From positions 1 to 33,703 of the forward strand of contig NZ_JAQMUE010000030.1 in the NCBI RefSeq assembly GCF_028330985.1: DNA of 33,703 bases, read 5' to 3'. The notes under the pieces are model-generated. The model searched no databases and had not been told where the DNA came from. It saw only the letters and a list, made by a program, of their open reading frames with translations. Position 1 is the stretch's first letter; each line of letters starts with the position of its first letter. Below, in pieces: positions 7,465 to 16,173 of this stretch. Made by a program: the position numbers and the translations under genes. Source of the stretch: Roseofilum reptotaenium CS-1145. Its GTDB lineage: Bacteria; Cyanobacteriota; Cyanobacteriia; Cyanobacteriales; Desertifilaceae.

Positions 7465-7483
7465 ATAGCTTGCCAAGCTATTA
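7465..7483. promoter_or_regulatory. 19-bp palindrome beside a small reading frame
   Basis: AATAGCTTG and CAAGCTATT are exact complements around a single C. It begins two bases upstream of the ATG of the 41-codon minus-strand frame. In that place it could act as an operator, or as a hairpin that hides the translation start. Confidence 0.35.
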
Positions 7484-7603
7484 CTTGCACCTGAATTACC
7501 CCCATATTGATCGCTTGATGGCCGCCTCCCCCCCCTCTTTTTACCCCTTGAGGTGTTGACCAAAGAGGTATACGGGGAGAGTGCCTGGATAATATACATA
7601 ATC

Positions 7604-8122
7604 TCAGATTGGCTTGTCGTCATCCTCTCCTGAAATTAGCCCTTTCCCAGAATTGAGATTACGTTCTTCTAAACTCGATACCAATTGCTTGACGGTGTGT
7701 AGCTTCAGCCCTTCCTTGGAGATACCTTGACTCAATTGCATTCCTAAAGCAAGAATCAGCCGCTCTCTGCTGCTGAACTGATGGACTCCAGTCATTGCTG
7801 TCTCTAGGGAGGATAAAACACGCTTGAGTTCTGCTTCTTCTTCTACTGTTAATTGCTGATGGTCTTCTTGATGCTCTCTAGAAGTTGCTAACCCAGCGAC
7901 AAAGCCACCTATAATCAGGCCTACCCACGCACCTGTAGTACTGCCTTGCAACCAAGCACTTGGCCCTGCCCAAAGTTGACACACTTTGCTAAATCCCCAA
8001 GAATGGTCTTGGCAAGCTTGCATTTTAGATTGAAATTGCAAGTTTCCACCCACAGCAAAACCAAAGCCACTACAGGCTAGGGCCATTAGGGTACACATTA
8101 AAATACGCTTGTTTTGACTCAA
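7604..8122 (-). CDS. Hypothetical membrane protein
   Basis: The product is 172 residues from TTG at 8122; ATG at 8098 (MCTLMALACSGFGFAVGG) is an equally likely start. A hydrophobic helix lies near the N-terminus, and a second spans about residues 62-80 (GAWVGLIIGGFVAGLA). The loop between them has two Cys residues and several aromatics. The C-terminal 90 residues are soluble and helical (TVEEEAELKRVLSSLETAM). It could be a two-helix envelope protein with a cytoplasmic tail. It lies downstream of the broken histidine kinase on the same strand, 112 bases away, and may be cotranscribed. No family is recognised. Confidence 0.6.
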   Translation of the reverse strand: MSQNKRILMCTLMALACSGFGFAVGGNLQFQSKMQACQDHSWGFSKVCQLWAGPSAWLQGSTTGAWVGLIIGGFVAGLATSREHQEDHQQLTVEEEAELKRVLSSLETAMTGVHQFSSRERLILALGMQLSQGISKEGLKLHTVKQLVSSLEERNLNSGKGLISGEDDDKPI

Positions 8123-8131
8123 CTGAAGTTA

Positions 8132-8157
8132 TAGCGCTTTGCGCTGGTAATAGGGAA
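8132..8157. repeat. Hairpin plus heptamer-type repeat, copy 1
   Basis: TAGCGC-TTT-GCGCT followed by AATAGGGAAT is the reverse complement form of the repeat at 15685-15730 (CCCTATT heptamers followed by TAGCGC-GAA-GCGCTA). It is a dispersed non-coding repeat between two genes. Confidence 0.55.
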
Positions 8158-8233
8158 TGGTCAAAAGTGAAGGCTGTAAGCTAGGGAGAGGTCATAGGCA
8201 AAACCGAGTTTGACTCGTTGCTGATCAAACAGT

Positions 8234-11161
8234 TTAGCAAAATTTTTTAGCGGTTTCAATCCAATCGAGCAACTCTTGAAACTGAAAGTTCTCCACCAAA
8301 GGTTGCAAATATTGGGCTATTTCTTCTTGTTCATAACTTAATTGTTTAATAGATTTATAGATTTCATCCTGCATTCCGATAATGACAGTTTGTTCAAATT
8401 CATCTAGCCAGATTAATGAGAGCTTTTTCAAGTCTTTTTCAGTCAATATATCAGGTGTAAATAGGGAGGTTTCTTGGGCGGTATTTAGGAAGGAAGCGAG
8501 TAAGAGTCCGTTAGCTGAATGATCGTCAACAACTAAACTGTGGTCAGTGGGTTGATCGTCAGCTAAGGCGATCGCCTGTTGGTCGCGCCTGAAGTCGTCA
8601 TTTTGAGCATCTATCCCTTCCTGGGATTCTTCAATGTTGAGTTCAAACTGAAACTGAGTGCCCTTACCCAGCTCACTTTTCACCCTCAAGGTAGAGCCGA
8701 GCATCTGCACAAACTTTTGACTGATCGCTAGCCCTAAACCGGTTCCTTCTTGAGTGTGATGGGCATTTTCTGTGTGTGCAAAGGGTTGAAAGAGATGTTT
8801 CAATTCTTCTGGTGCAATTCCCTCACCAGTATCGGTTACCGTGAATTGTATGTGTTTATAGGCAAGCTGTTTTACTTCTAACATGACTTCCCCCAAGGAT
8901 GTGAAGTTTAAGGCATTATTGAGCAGATTGCTTAAAATTTGTCGTAATTTTACACCGTCAGTTTGCATCAACTCGGGGACATCAGAGGCCAGGTCAATTG
9001 TTAAGGTAATTCCCTTGGCAGCGGTCTTCAAGTGGAATGATTGATTGATCTCTTCGAGTAAATACCGAAGATTAATCCAGCTTAAGTTAAGAGCTAAATG
9101 ACCCGCTTCAATTTTAGAGAAATCGAGAATTTGATTAATTAAACTGAGTAAATAGGTTCCACTCTGGTTAATCAGATGCACATAGTGGCGCTCTTCTACA
9201 CACAGATGAAGACTCTGTTCCAATAGGGTAGGATAACCGAGAATGGCATTGAGGGGAGTACGCAGTTCATGGCTCATATTAGCGATAAATTCGCTTTTGG
9301 CTTGATTGGCAATTTCGGCTGCATCTTTGGCTTTCGCGAGTTCGATATTGGTTTGATGCAGTTCTTGGGTATGTTCAATGACTTGTTGTTCGAGAGTCTG
9401 ATTGTAGTTTTTGAGTAGAGCTTCGGCTTCTTTGCGATCGCTGATATCTTGAAAGAGATGAATGGCATAAATCACTTCTCCCTCTAGATTGCGAACAGGA
9501 GTGGCGTACACTTCTAGGGGAATTCACTGATCTTCTACCTGAAGTTCCAAGGCATCAGTGTAGGCCTGTTCTCCCTGGATAGCACAGACTAGAGGCAGTT
9601 GGTCTGAACGGTAGAGTGTTGAGGTTCCTGCTTGATACACTGGGTAGACTTGGCTGATTTGATCGAGCATACTCTCCGAAGTATGTCCTCTCAAGAGTTC
9701 TTCGGCTTTGGGGCTTACTAAAATCAGTTTACCCTGGGGATCGAACACCATAACCCCCAGGGGCAAACTGGAAATAATCAGGGTAAGTTCATGTTCTTTC
9801 TCGGCAATGGTTTGGAAAGAAGTTTGCAGTTGTACCTGCATCTGACTAAAGGTACAGCTTAAGTCGTGAACAATATCGATCCCACTGATGGTTACAGGAG
9901 TATTAAGATTACCAGAAGCGATTGCTTGGGCACTGTTCTTTAGGCGTACTAGGGGTTTAGAGATCCATTGAACGATGAGACCACCGATGAGACTCGAAGT
10001 GATTAAAGTCAGAAGACAGAGGGCGACTGTGCCTCGGACATTGGCTTGAATCTGGCTCATAAACTCCGATTGGGGAACTAAAATCGCCAGCTTCCAGCCT
10101 TCTGGAAATGCTGAAATAGAAGGGTGACCTTGAATGTGTAGATCTTTCTCGGAGACAGTTAGTTCTTCACAGTACAAACTATAGTGTTCTGTTTTACCGG
10201 TCTGTTCTTGAATGGCTAATTGAAAATACACGGGAGAATTGACTTCAATCTTGGGTTGTTCCTCTTCTAAGTAACGTCCTGTGGCAGCCACAATCGGATC
10301 TTGACTCCCCCTGGGAGGGATCTGTTTAAAACTTCTGGGAATAACCTGTCCTTGGGAGTCAAAGGCTAATGTAAATGGGGGATCTTCGGTAGAACTAGCA
10401 ACCATTTGTCCTTGGCGATCAATAATCGCAATCCGACAGCCTTCACACAGATTCAGGGATTGCAGAAACATTTGGATACGTTTTAAATCCAAATTCACTG
10501 AAAAAATACCCTTAAGTTGTTGGTTTTGATCGTAGAACAGAGCATAAGTATTAATAGCTAATAAAGGTTCTCTGCCAATTTGAAAGGGTTCTGACCAACC
10601 CGGGGCGCGATCGCGCTCTGCTGCTTTGTACCACGGTCGCTCCTTAACGATAAAAGGAGAAATCACCCTCGAATGTACCTGGAATTTCCCCTCCTCATCC
10701 ACAAAATCAATGGTGAGTTTATCTTCTTTGCTCAAACTGTAAGTCTTTTCAATTTGTCCAGGTATATAGCCACTCCGGTGCATAACCCGAAAGGTTCCGT
10801 CGGGCAAGGCCAACATCACACTCGTTGACGATTTAAAGAGTTTGAGTTGTCCCAACAGATGGCGATCAATTTCTTCTAGGTTATCCAAATTCAGTTGCCC
10901 TTGTTGCACGACCTGGATATTAATTTGGTTAATTTGTAAGAGGTTAGAAAATTCACTAATTAAGTAGAGTTTGACTCTTGCGGATCGTTCCTCTATAAAG
11001 TGTTGCGCTAAATCATTAATGCTCTTTTTCCCACTCTGATAGGAGAAGTAGCCTACCAAACCCACCGTACCTACCAGTTGTAGGACAAAAGGGACAATTA
11101 AAACGGTTCGTAAAGGCAGATATTTGAGGAGTCTCTTCCAATTGGATAACAGTGATTTCAT
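8234..11161 (-). pseudogene. Hybrid histidine kinase, broken by an in-frame stop and receiver deletion
   Basis: Read from ATG at 11161 this is one 976-codon frame interrupted by TGA at codon 546 (9526-9524). The first part has a membrane helix (about residues 18-40), a Cache-type outer sensor, a second helix, HAMP and PAS. After the stop come a coiled coil, HisKA with [14 protein letters not shown] (His at codon 631) and HATPase motifs ([19 protein letters not shown]). The paralogue just upstream has AGA (Arg) at codon 546. The receiver domain is reduced to [16 protein letters not shown] joined to the C-terminal module, so about 100 codons with the phospho-acceptor Asp are missing. GTG at 9511 could in principle give a soluble kinase fragment of 425 residues. 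I infer a decaying tandem duplicate. Confidence 0.85.
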
Positions 11162-11219
11162 TGATGCAAACTCATGGTTTTATCACAAAAGAAACGAGAG
11201 GGACTAATTCTCCACTATT

Positions 11220-14200
11220 TTAGCAATAACTTTTAGCTTCTTCAACCCAATCCAGAATCTTTTGAAAATCAAAGTTATCCACTAACTCTTGCAAATAGTT
11301 AGCGATTTTCTGCTGTTCATTTCCTAATTGGTTGATTGCTTCATCCATCTCATCAGGCATCCCCATCATTACTGCATATTCTAACTTTTCCAGCCATTGG
11401 ATCGAAAGGGTGGCTACATCTTGCTTGGTTAAAACATCTGGATGATATGGGATGAATTCTTGTGGTTCCTGATAAATGAATTGAACGCCCAAATACTGTT
11501 CTAAAATTTTGCTAATCTCAACAGGCAGGAACGGTTTAGCAATGATATGATCGCAGCCAGCAACCAGGACCGCTTCTCTCTGATGATCGAAGGCACTAGC
11601 CGTGATGGCAACGATCAGAGGAGGATTATCTTGTGCCTGTTCTTTAATAACCTTGGTCGCTTGTTCTCCGTTCATATTGGGCATCCGAATATCCATAAAA
11701 ATGAGATGAGGTTGCCAAGTTTTCCATCGGTTTATTGCATCTTCTCCATCCAGAGCTTCCTGTACTTCAAACCCCCAATCTTCTAGGAGAGAAACTAACA
11801 AAAGTCGATTGCTTTGATGATCATCAGCGACTAAAATCCGGAATTTAGACTGATCGGCAGCTAACTGTATAACCTGCGTTGAGGAGAGGGAATCAGGCGT
11901 TGGCAGATCGACTATGTCCTGAAGATTGAGTTCAAACTGAAACTGAGCGCCCTTACCGAGATCGCTTTCAACTGTTAACGTTGAGCCAAGCATCTGTACA
12001 AATTTTTGACTGAGGGCTAACCCTAAACCTGTTCCTTCTTGACTATGACGACCACTTTCTGTTTGCACAAAGGGTTGAAACAGGTGTTCGAGTTCCTCAG
12101 GGGCAATTCCCACGCCTGTATCAGTAACGGTGAATTGAATTTGTTGAGCAGAGATTTTGTTTACGGTCAAACTCACTAACCCCATAGAAGTGAATTTGAT
12201 GGCATTATTGAGCAGATTCACTAAAATTTGCTTTAATTTTATCCCATCCGTTTGAATCACTACAGGAACATCGGGGGCTAGATTAATAGAGAAGTGTAAG
12301 TTTTTGGATGTGGCTTTCAAGTCAAACAGAATACGGATTTCTTCAATGAGGTGATGAAGATTGACAGAACTCATGTCTAAGGTTAAACGTCCAGCTTCAA
12401 TTTTGGAGAAATCGAGAATTTGATTAATCAGACTGAGTAAATAGGTTCCACTTTGGTTAATCAGGTGCAGATAGTGGCGGTCTTCTTTGCTGAGGTGGGG
12501 GCTATTTTGTAAGAGGGCAGGATAACCAAGAATGGCGTTGAGGGGGGTACGCAATTCGTGACTCATATTGGCAATGAATTCACTTTTGGCTTGGTTTGCT
12601 TTTTCGGCTGCTTGTTTGGCGTTTTCGAGTTCTTTATTGGTGTGATGGAGTTCTCTGGTGCGATCGCTCACTTGTTGTTCTAGGATTTGGTTATAATGTT
12701 TGAGCAGGTCTTCGGCTTGTTTGCGATCGCTGATATCTTGAAAGAGGTTAATCGCATAGATCACCTCTCCCTCTAGGTTATGAATGGGAGCAGCGTGGAC
12801 TTCTAGGGGAACTCTCACCCCATCGATTCTCAATTCTAGGTCGTCGGCGTGGGCTTGTTCTCCCTGAATGGCAAGCACTAGAGGCAGTTGCTCTAAAGGA
12901 TAGAGCATTGAGGTTCCTACTTGATAAACCTGGTAGGCTTGGTTGATCTGATCGAGGGAAGCCTCTGGAGTCTTTCCTCGTAAAATCTCTTCGCCTTTGG
13001 GATTAATTAAAATCAGTTTTCCTTGGGGATTAAAGACCACCACACCCAAGGGTAAGCTGTTAATAATCAGGGTAAGTTCATGTTCTTTTTCAGCAATAGT
13101 ACGAAAAGAAGTTTTCAGTTGCTGCTGCATCTGACTAAAGCTATCCGTCAAGCGATGAACTACACCAATACCTGTTATCATCACAGGAGTCTCTAGATTT
13201 CCGGAGGCAATTTGTTGGCTACTGTTGTGTAAGCGAACGAGAGGATAGATAATCCAATGGGCGGTGACTAAACCGAAACCAACGGATAGAACGAGAGCTA
13301 AGATACATAGGGCAATAGTTCGGTTAATATTCGCTTGAATTTGGCCCATAAATTCAGTTTCAGGCACAATCATCCCAAACTGCCAATCCTTGGGCAGTTC
13401 GAGACTAAAGAGATTACCTTGAATATTTTTCTCTTGCTCTGAAATCGTCAGTTCTGCGAGGTAAACGATATACTTTTGTGGGTTTTCTCCTGATGGGGTG
13501 AGGGTTAAGTGACGATAGATAGACTGTCCCGGCTGAATCGGACTATGCTGTTCCAAATCTGCTCCCACAGCCGCTACAATCGGATCGCTACTCTGGCTGG
13601 GAGCGACTCGCTTAAAGATTTGCGTCGGTTTTGATTCGGTCGTATCTACGGTGACTTGAAAGGGGGGATCGGGGGTGGAACTGGCGATCAGATTTCCTTG
13701 GCGATCAAGGATGATCATCCGACACCCCTCACAGATGGGTAGAGATTGAAGAAATTGTTGCAGGCCTTTTAAACTTAAGTTAACGGAAAATACACCCCTG
13801 AGTGCTTGGTTTTCGCTGTAGAAGGGGGCATAAGCATTAATGGCAAGTACGGGATCTTTTCCGATCTGAAAGGGTTCTGTCCAACCGGGGGCGCGATCGC
13901 TCTGTGCTGCTTTGTACCACGGTCGCTCCTGTACAGGGAAAGGATACAATACTTCTAGGTTTTCTTGGCGATCGCCTTCCTCACTAATAAAATCGACAAT
14001 AAATTCATTCAGTTTCTCTGGGTTAGAATATCCCAATTCCACCCTTCCTGGTTGAATCGTGCTGCGGTGAACCACACGAAACTGTCCTTCGGGTAACCCT
14101 AACATTAAGGTGGTGACTGAGGGAAATTGGTTTAATTGCACCAAGAAGTGTTGCACAATCTCTTCTAGGTTATCGAGATCGAGTTGATTGTGCTTGAGAG

Positions 14201-14450
14201 CATCTCTATTGATTCGGTTAATTTGGAATAAGGTCGAGAGTTCACTTAAGAGATAGAGCTTAACTTTAGAGGCTCGATCTTCCATTAATTCTTCAGCCAG
14301 ATGATCGATACTCTTTTGGGCACTCTGATAGGATAAATAACCCACTAATCCAACGGTAACTACCAATTGCAGAACAAACGGCAAAATTAACACCGCTCGT
14401 AAAGGCAGCCGTTGCAGCAATTGAGACCAGCGATTATACGGGAACATCAT
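11220..14450 (-). CDS. Cache-HAMP-PAS hybrid sensor histidine kinase
   Basis: This membrane sensor kinase should autophosphorylate on His and pass phosphate to its own receiver. The product is 1076 residues from ATG at 14450. The order is: membrane helix at about 18-40, periplasmic Cache-type sensor to about 365 (with ERPWYKAAQSD), second helix at about 372-395, HAMP, and PAS at about 460-590. A coiled coil leads to HisKA ([14 protein letters not shown], His631), then HATPase (TDTGVGIAP, GTGLGLALSQ) and receiver (VADDHQSN, phospho-Asp920 in FMDIRMPN, Lys in IAKPF). A helical C-terminal module of about 80 residues shared with the neighbour follows. Its signal and partner are unknown. The next gene (11161-8234) is a damaged copy 58 bases downstream. 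Confidence 0.93.
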   Translation of the reverse strand: MMFPYNRWSQLLQRLPLRAVLILPFVLQLVVTVGLVGYLSYQSAQKSIDHLAEELMEDRASKVKLYLLSELSTLFQINRINRDALKHNQLDLDNLEEIVQHFLVQLNQFPSVTTLMLGLPEGQFRVVHRSTIQPGRVELGYSNPEKLNEFIVDFISEEGDRQENLEVLYPFPVQERPWYKAAQSDRAPGWTEPFQIGKDPVLAINAYAPFYSENQALRGVFSVNLSLKGLQQFLQSLPICEGCRMIILDRQGNLIASSTPDPPFQVTVDTTESKPTQIFKRVAPSQSSDPIVAAVGADLEQHSPIQPGQSIYRHLTLTPSGENPQKYIVYLAELTISEQEKNIQGNLFSLELPKDWQFGMIVPETEFMGQIQANINRTIALCILALVLSVGFGLVTAHWIIYPLVRLHNSSQQIASGNLETPVMITGIGVVHRLTDSFSQMQQQLKTSFRTIAEKEHELTLIINSLPLGVVVFNPQGKLILINPKGEEILRGKTPEASLDQINQAYQVYQVGTSMLYPLEQLPLVLAIQGEQAHADDLELRIDGVRVPLEVHAAPIHNLEGEVIYAINLFQDISDRKQAEDLLKHYNQILEQQVSDRTRELHHTNKELENAKQAAEKANQAKSEFIANMSHELRTPLNAILGYPALLQNSPHLSKEDRHYLHLINQSGTYLLSLINQILDFSKIEAGRLTLDMSSVNLHHLIEEIRILFDLKATSKNLHFSINLAPDVPVVIQTDGIKLKQILVNLLNNAIKFTSMGLVSLTVNKISAQQIQFTVTDTGVGIAPEELEHLFQPFVQTESGRHSQEGTGLGLALSQKFVQMLGSTLTVESDLGKGAQFQFELNLQDIVDLPTPDSLSSTQVIQLAADQSKFRILVADDHQSNRLLLVSLLEDWGFEVQEALDGEDAINRWKTWQPHLIFMDIRMPNMNGEQATKVIKEQAQDNPPLIVAITASAFDHQREAVLVAGCDHIIAKPFLPVEISKILEQYLGVQFIYQEPQEFIPYHPDVLTKQDVATLSIQWLEKLEYAVMMGMPDEMDEAINQLGNEQQKIANYLQELVDNFDFQKILDWVEEAKSYC

Positions 14451-14580
14451 AAACTAAGGTTAGATATTTTGCTATCAATGCAGATGAGTAAGCTGGTAAT
14501 CTATATCGACCAATATACAGACAGATAACCTAGCTTCCTATCTGCAATCGATGTAATTATCTTATCATTTCGTCCTAGAG

Positions 14581-15489
14581 CTATTGGAGAACTTTTCTTA
14601 AAGCTTCTTTCGGATTTGGATGTTGAAATTTAAACCCAGAATCTAAGGTTTTTTTCGGCAATACCTTTTGTCCTTCTAGTACTACTTGTGCCCCATCTCC
14701 CAAGAGAGCATCTAAAACAAAACTGGGTACAGGTAACCAACTGGGTCGATTCAGGATATTGCCCATGATTGAGGCCAGATCGTTCATACGGACTGGGTTG
14801 GGAGCAGTGGCATTAAATGTACCTTGCATTTGCGGTTGACGCAGGGCAAACAGGATTAAATTAACCAGATCGTCAATATGTATCCACGAGAACCACTGTT
14901 GGCCGCTACCAATGGGCCCCCCCGCAAACATTTTAAAGGGGGGAATCATTTTGGCGATCGCCCCCCCATCTCCCATCACAATCCCAAATCGTAAGATGAC
15001 AGACCTTACTCCATACTCACTTACCGCTTGGGCACTCTGTTCCCATTCCACACACAATTGTGCTAAAAAATCATCTCCAGCAGGGGAACTTTCATCAAAC
15101 TCGGCGGTTTCACTCGTTCCGTAATATCCGATTGCTGAAGTATTCACCAATACTTGAGGTTTCGGGTCAGCCGCAGCGATCGCTTCGATAATTTTTTCAG
15201 TTCCCAGAATCCGACTATCGCGCAAGATTTGCTTACGTTCTGCTGTCCATCGTTCTTCAGCAATGGGTGCGCCGGCTAAATTAACGACTCCATTACATCC
15301 AGAGATTTGATGCTGCCATTCTCCCCCTGTGGTCACAGAATAACCGACGATTTCAACCCCAGAGGGCCATATGCGTTTTGCCTTATCCGGATTACGAGTC
15401 ACAACTAAAACTTGCTCTTTTTCGGCAATTAACTGTTGTACTAAGGCTCGACCAACAAATCCGGTTGCCCCTGTAACTGCTATTTTCAT
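14581..15489 (-). CDS. TIGR01777-family NAD(P)-dependent epimerase (SDR)
   Basis: The product is 302 residues, the usual length for this extended short-chain dehydrogenase family. The N-terminus MKIAVTGATGFVGRALVQQL has the TGATGFVG nucleotide-binding loop. The family segment LAGAPIAEERWT follows, then SAIGYYG (Tyr-containing active-site region), then FSWIHIDDL. The C-terminal DUF1731-like segment includes VLPKKTLDSGF, typical of YfcH-type proteins. The substrate is unknown. Relatives in cyanobacteria and plastids (SulA/GC1) have been linked to cell division; whether this copy does that cannot be read from the sequence. ATG at 15489 is the natural start. Confidence 0.9.
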   Translation of the reverse strand: MKIAVTGATGFVGRALVQQLIAEKEQVLVVTRNPDKAKRIWPSGVEIVGYSVTTGGEWQHQISGCNGVVNLAGAPIAEERWTAERKQILRDSRILGTEKIIEAIAAADPKPQVLVNTSAIGYYGTSETAEFDESSPAGDDFLAQLCVEWEQSAQAVSEYGVRSVILRFGIVMGDGGAIAKMIPPFKMFAGGPIGSGQQWFSWIHIDDLVNLILFALRQPQMQGTFNATAPNPVRMNDLASIMGNILNRPSWLPVPSFVLDALLGDGAQVVLEGQKVLPKKTLDSGFKFQHPNPKEALRKVLQ

Positions 15490-15947
15490 GGGATTGAATG
15501 TACACTTAATAACATTTGATGATGTTCCAGTTTAGTTATTGTAGTTCAATCCGCGCGATTCTTGAAGGCATAGGCAGAATAAAGACCCCTAAAATTAAGT
15601 GATTTTCAGGCGATCAATTTAGGGATAAAGCGCTTGACGATGTTATGGAGTACAGTGTTGAATCCTCAAAGCCATGTACGACAACCCTATTCCCTATTCC
15701 CTATTCCCTATTCCCTAGCGCGAAGCGCTATAAGTTGGAAAGGCGGGCAAAAAGTTTGGGACTAAATTTAAAGAAGAGACAAAGTTGAGCAAAGGTTGAA
15801 AACCGTAAAATAGCGGAAGACAGAGGTACATCTAGCGCTTAAAATAGGTATTATTCAATCTAAATTCCTGAATCAATTTCAGTCAATTTCAGTTTGTACG
15901 AGAGGAGTGAGATATCAAAAATCTACAAATGCAGGGGACTCAACCTT
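15490..15947. other. Gene-free stretch with a heptamer array
   Basis: The gap separates the divergent epimerase and the small membrane protein. Apart from the CCCTATT array and hairpin at 15685-15730, I see no gene or clear promoter. The frame that opens at 15894 before the small gene at 15948 is probably untranslated leader. Confidence 0.5.
15685..15730. repeat. CCCTATT heptamer array with TAGCGC hairpin
   Basis: Nearly five tandem CCCTATT units (15685-15719) run into TAGCGC-GAA-GCGCTA, a 6-bp hairpin with a 3-base loop. Short tandem heptamers of this kind are known in filamentous cyanobacteria. Related tracts lie at 8132-8157, 16143-16173 and 19421-19478 and near the right end of the window. 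Confidence 0.85.
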
Positions 15948-16097
15948 ATGAACTCTACACTTAAAATTCATCCAATTTCGATTTTATGTTTATTAACGGC
16001 GATCGCCGGACTCTGCTGGCTTGTGCCCATCGATCCGCCAGCAGTAGAGTCTAATTCTTCTTCTACTCCCATAACCTATTTATCATGGGGCCAGTGA
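15948..16097 (+). CDS. Small single-pass membrane protein
   Basis: The product is 49 residues from ATG at 15948, with AGGGG about nine bases upstream. An in-frame TTG at 15894 would add 18 polar residues but lacks a binding site. Residues about 7-26 (IHPISILCLLTAIAGLCWLV) form one membrane helix or an uncleaved signal. The remaining 25 residues are Ser/Thr/Pro-rich and probably extra-cytoplasmic. It is unrecognised. It stands alone on its strand, convergent with the SLH protein gene. Confidence 0.45.
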   Translation: MNSTLKIHPISILCLLTAIAGLCWLVPIDPPAVESNSSSTPITYLSWGQ

Positions 16098-16142
16098 GCT
16101 GGGGATAGGGAGATGGGGAGATACGGAGACACGGAGAAGCTT

Positions 16143-16173
16143 ATTCCCTATTCCCTATTCCCTATTTTCCCTA
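16143..16173. repeat. ATTCCCT heptamer array
   Basis: About four units of the same heptamer as at 15685, ending in the stop codon region of the SLH protein gene, preceded by a purine-rich imperfect repeat (GGGGAGATACGGAGACACGG). Confidence 0.75.

Larger units (their letters stand above)
6720..7603. other. Long gene-poor stretch with remnants
   Basis: This 884-base gap has one HIP1 site at 6834, copy B of a dispersed repeat at 7008-7040, a 41-codon frame at 7337-7462 and an adjacent palindrome. A short hairpin of GTCATA and TATGAC lies around 6951-6968. The rest shows no coding signal that I can defend and looks like decayed DNA between an element and the chromosome. Confidence 0.5.

Noticed and set aside
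15685-16173. CRISPR array
   Set aside because: The repeats are 7 bp and directly adjacent with no spacers.
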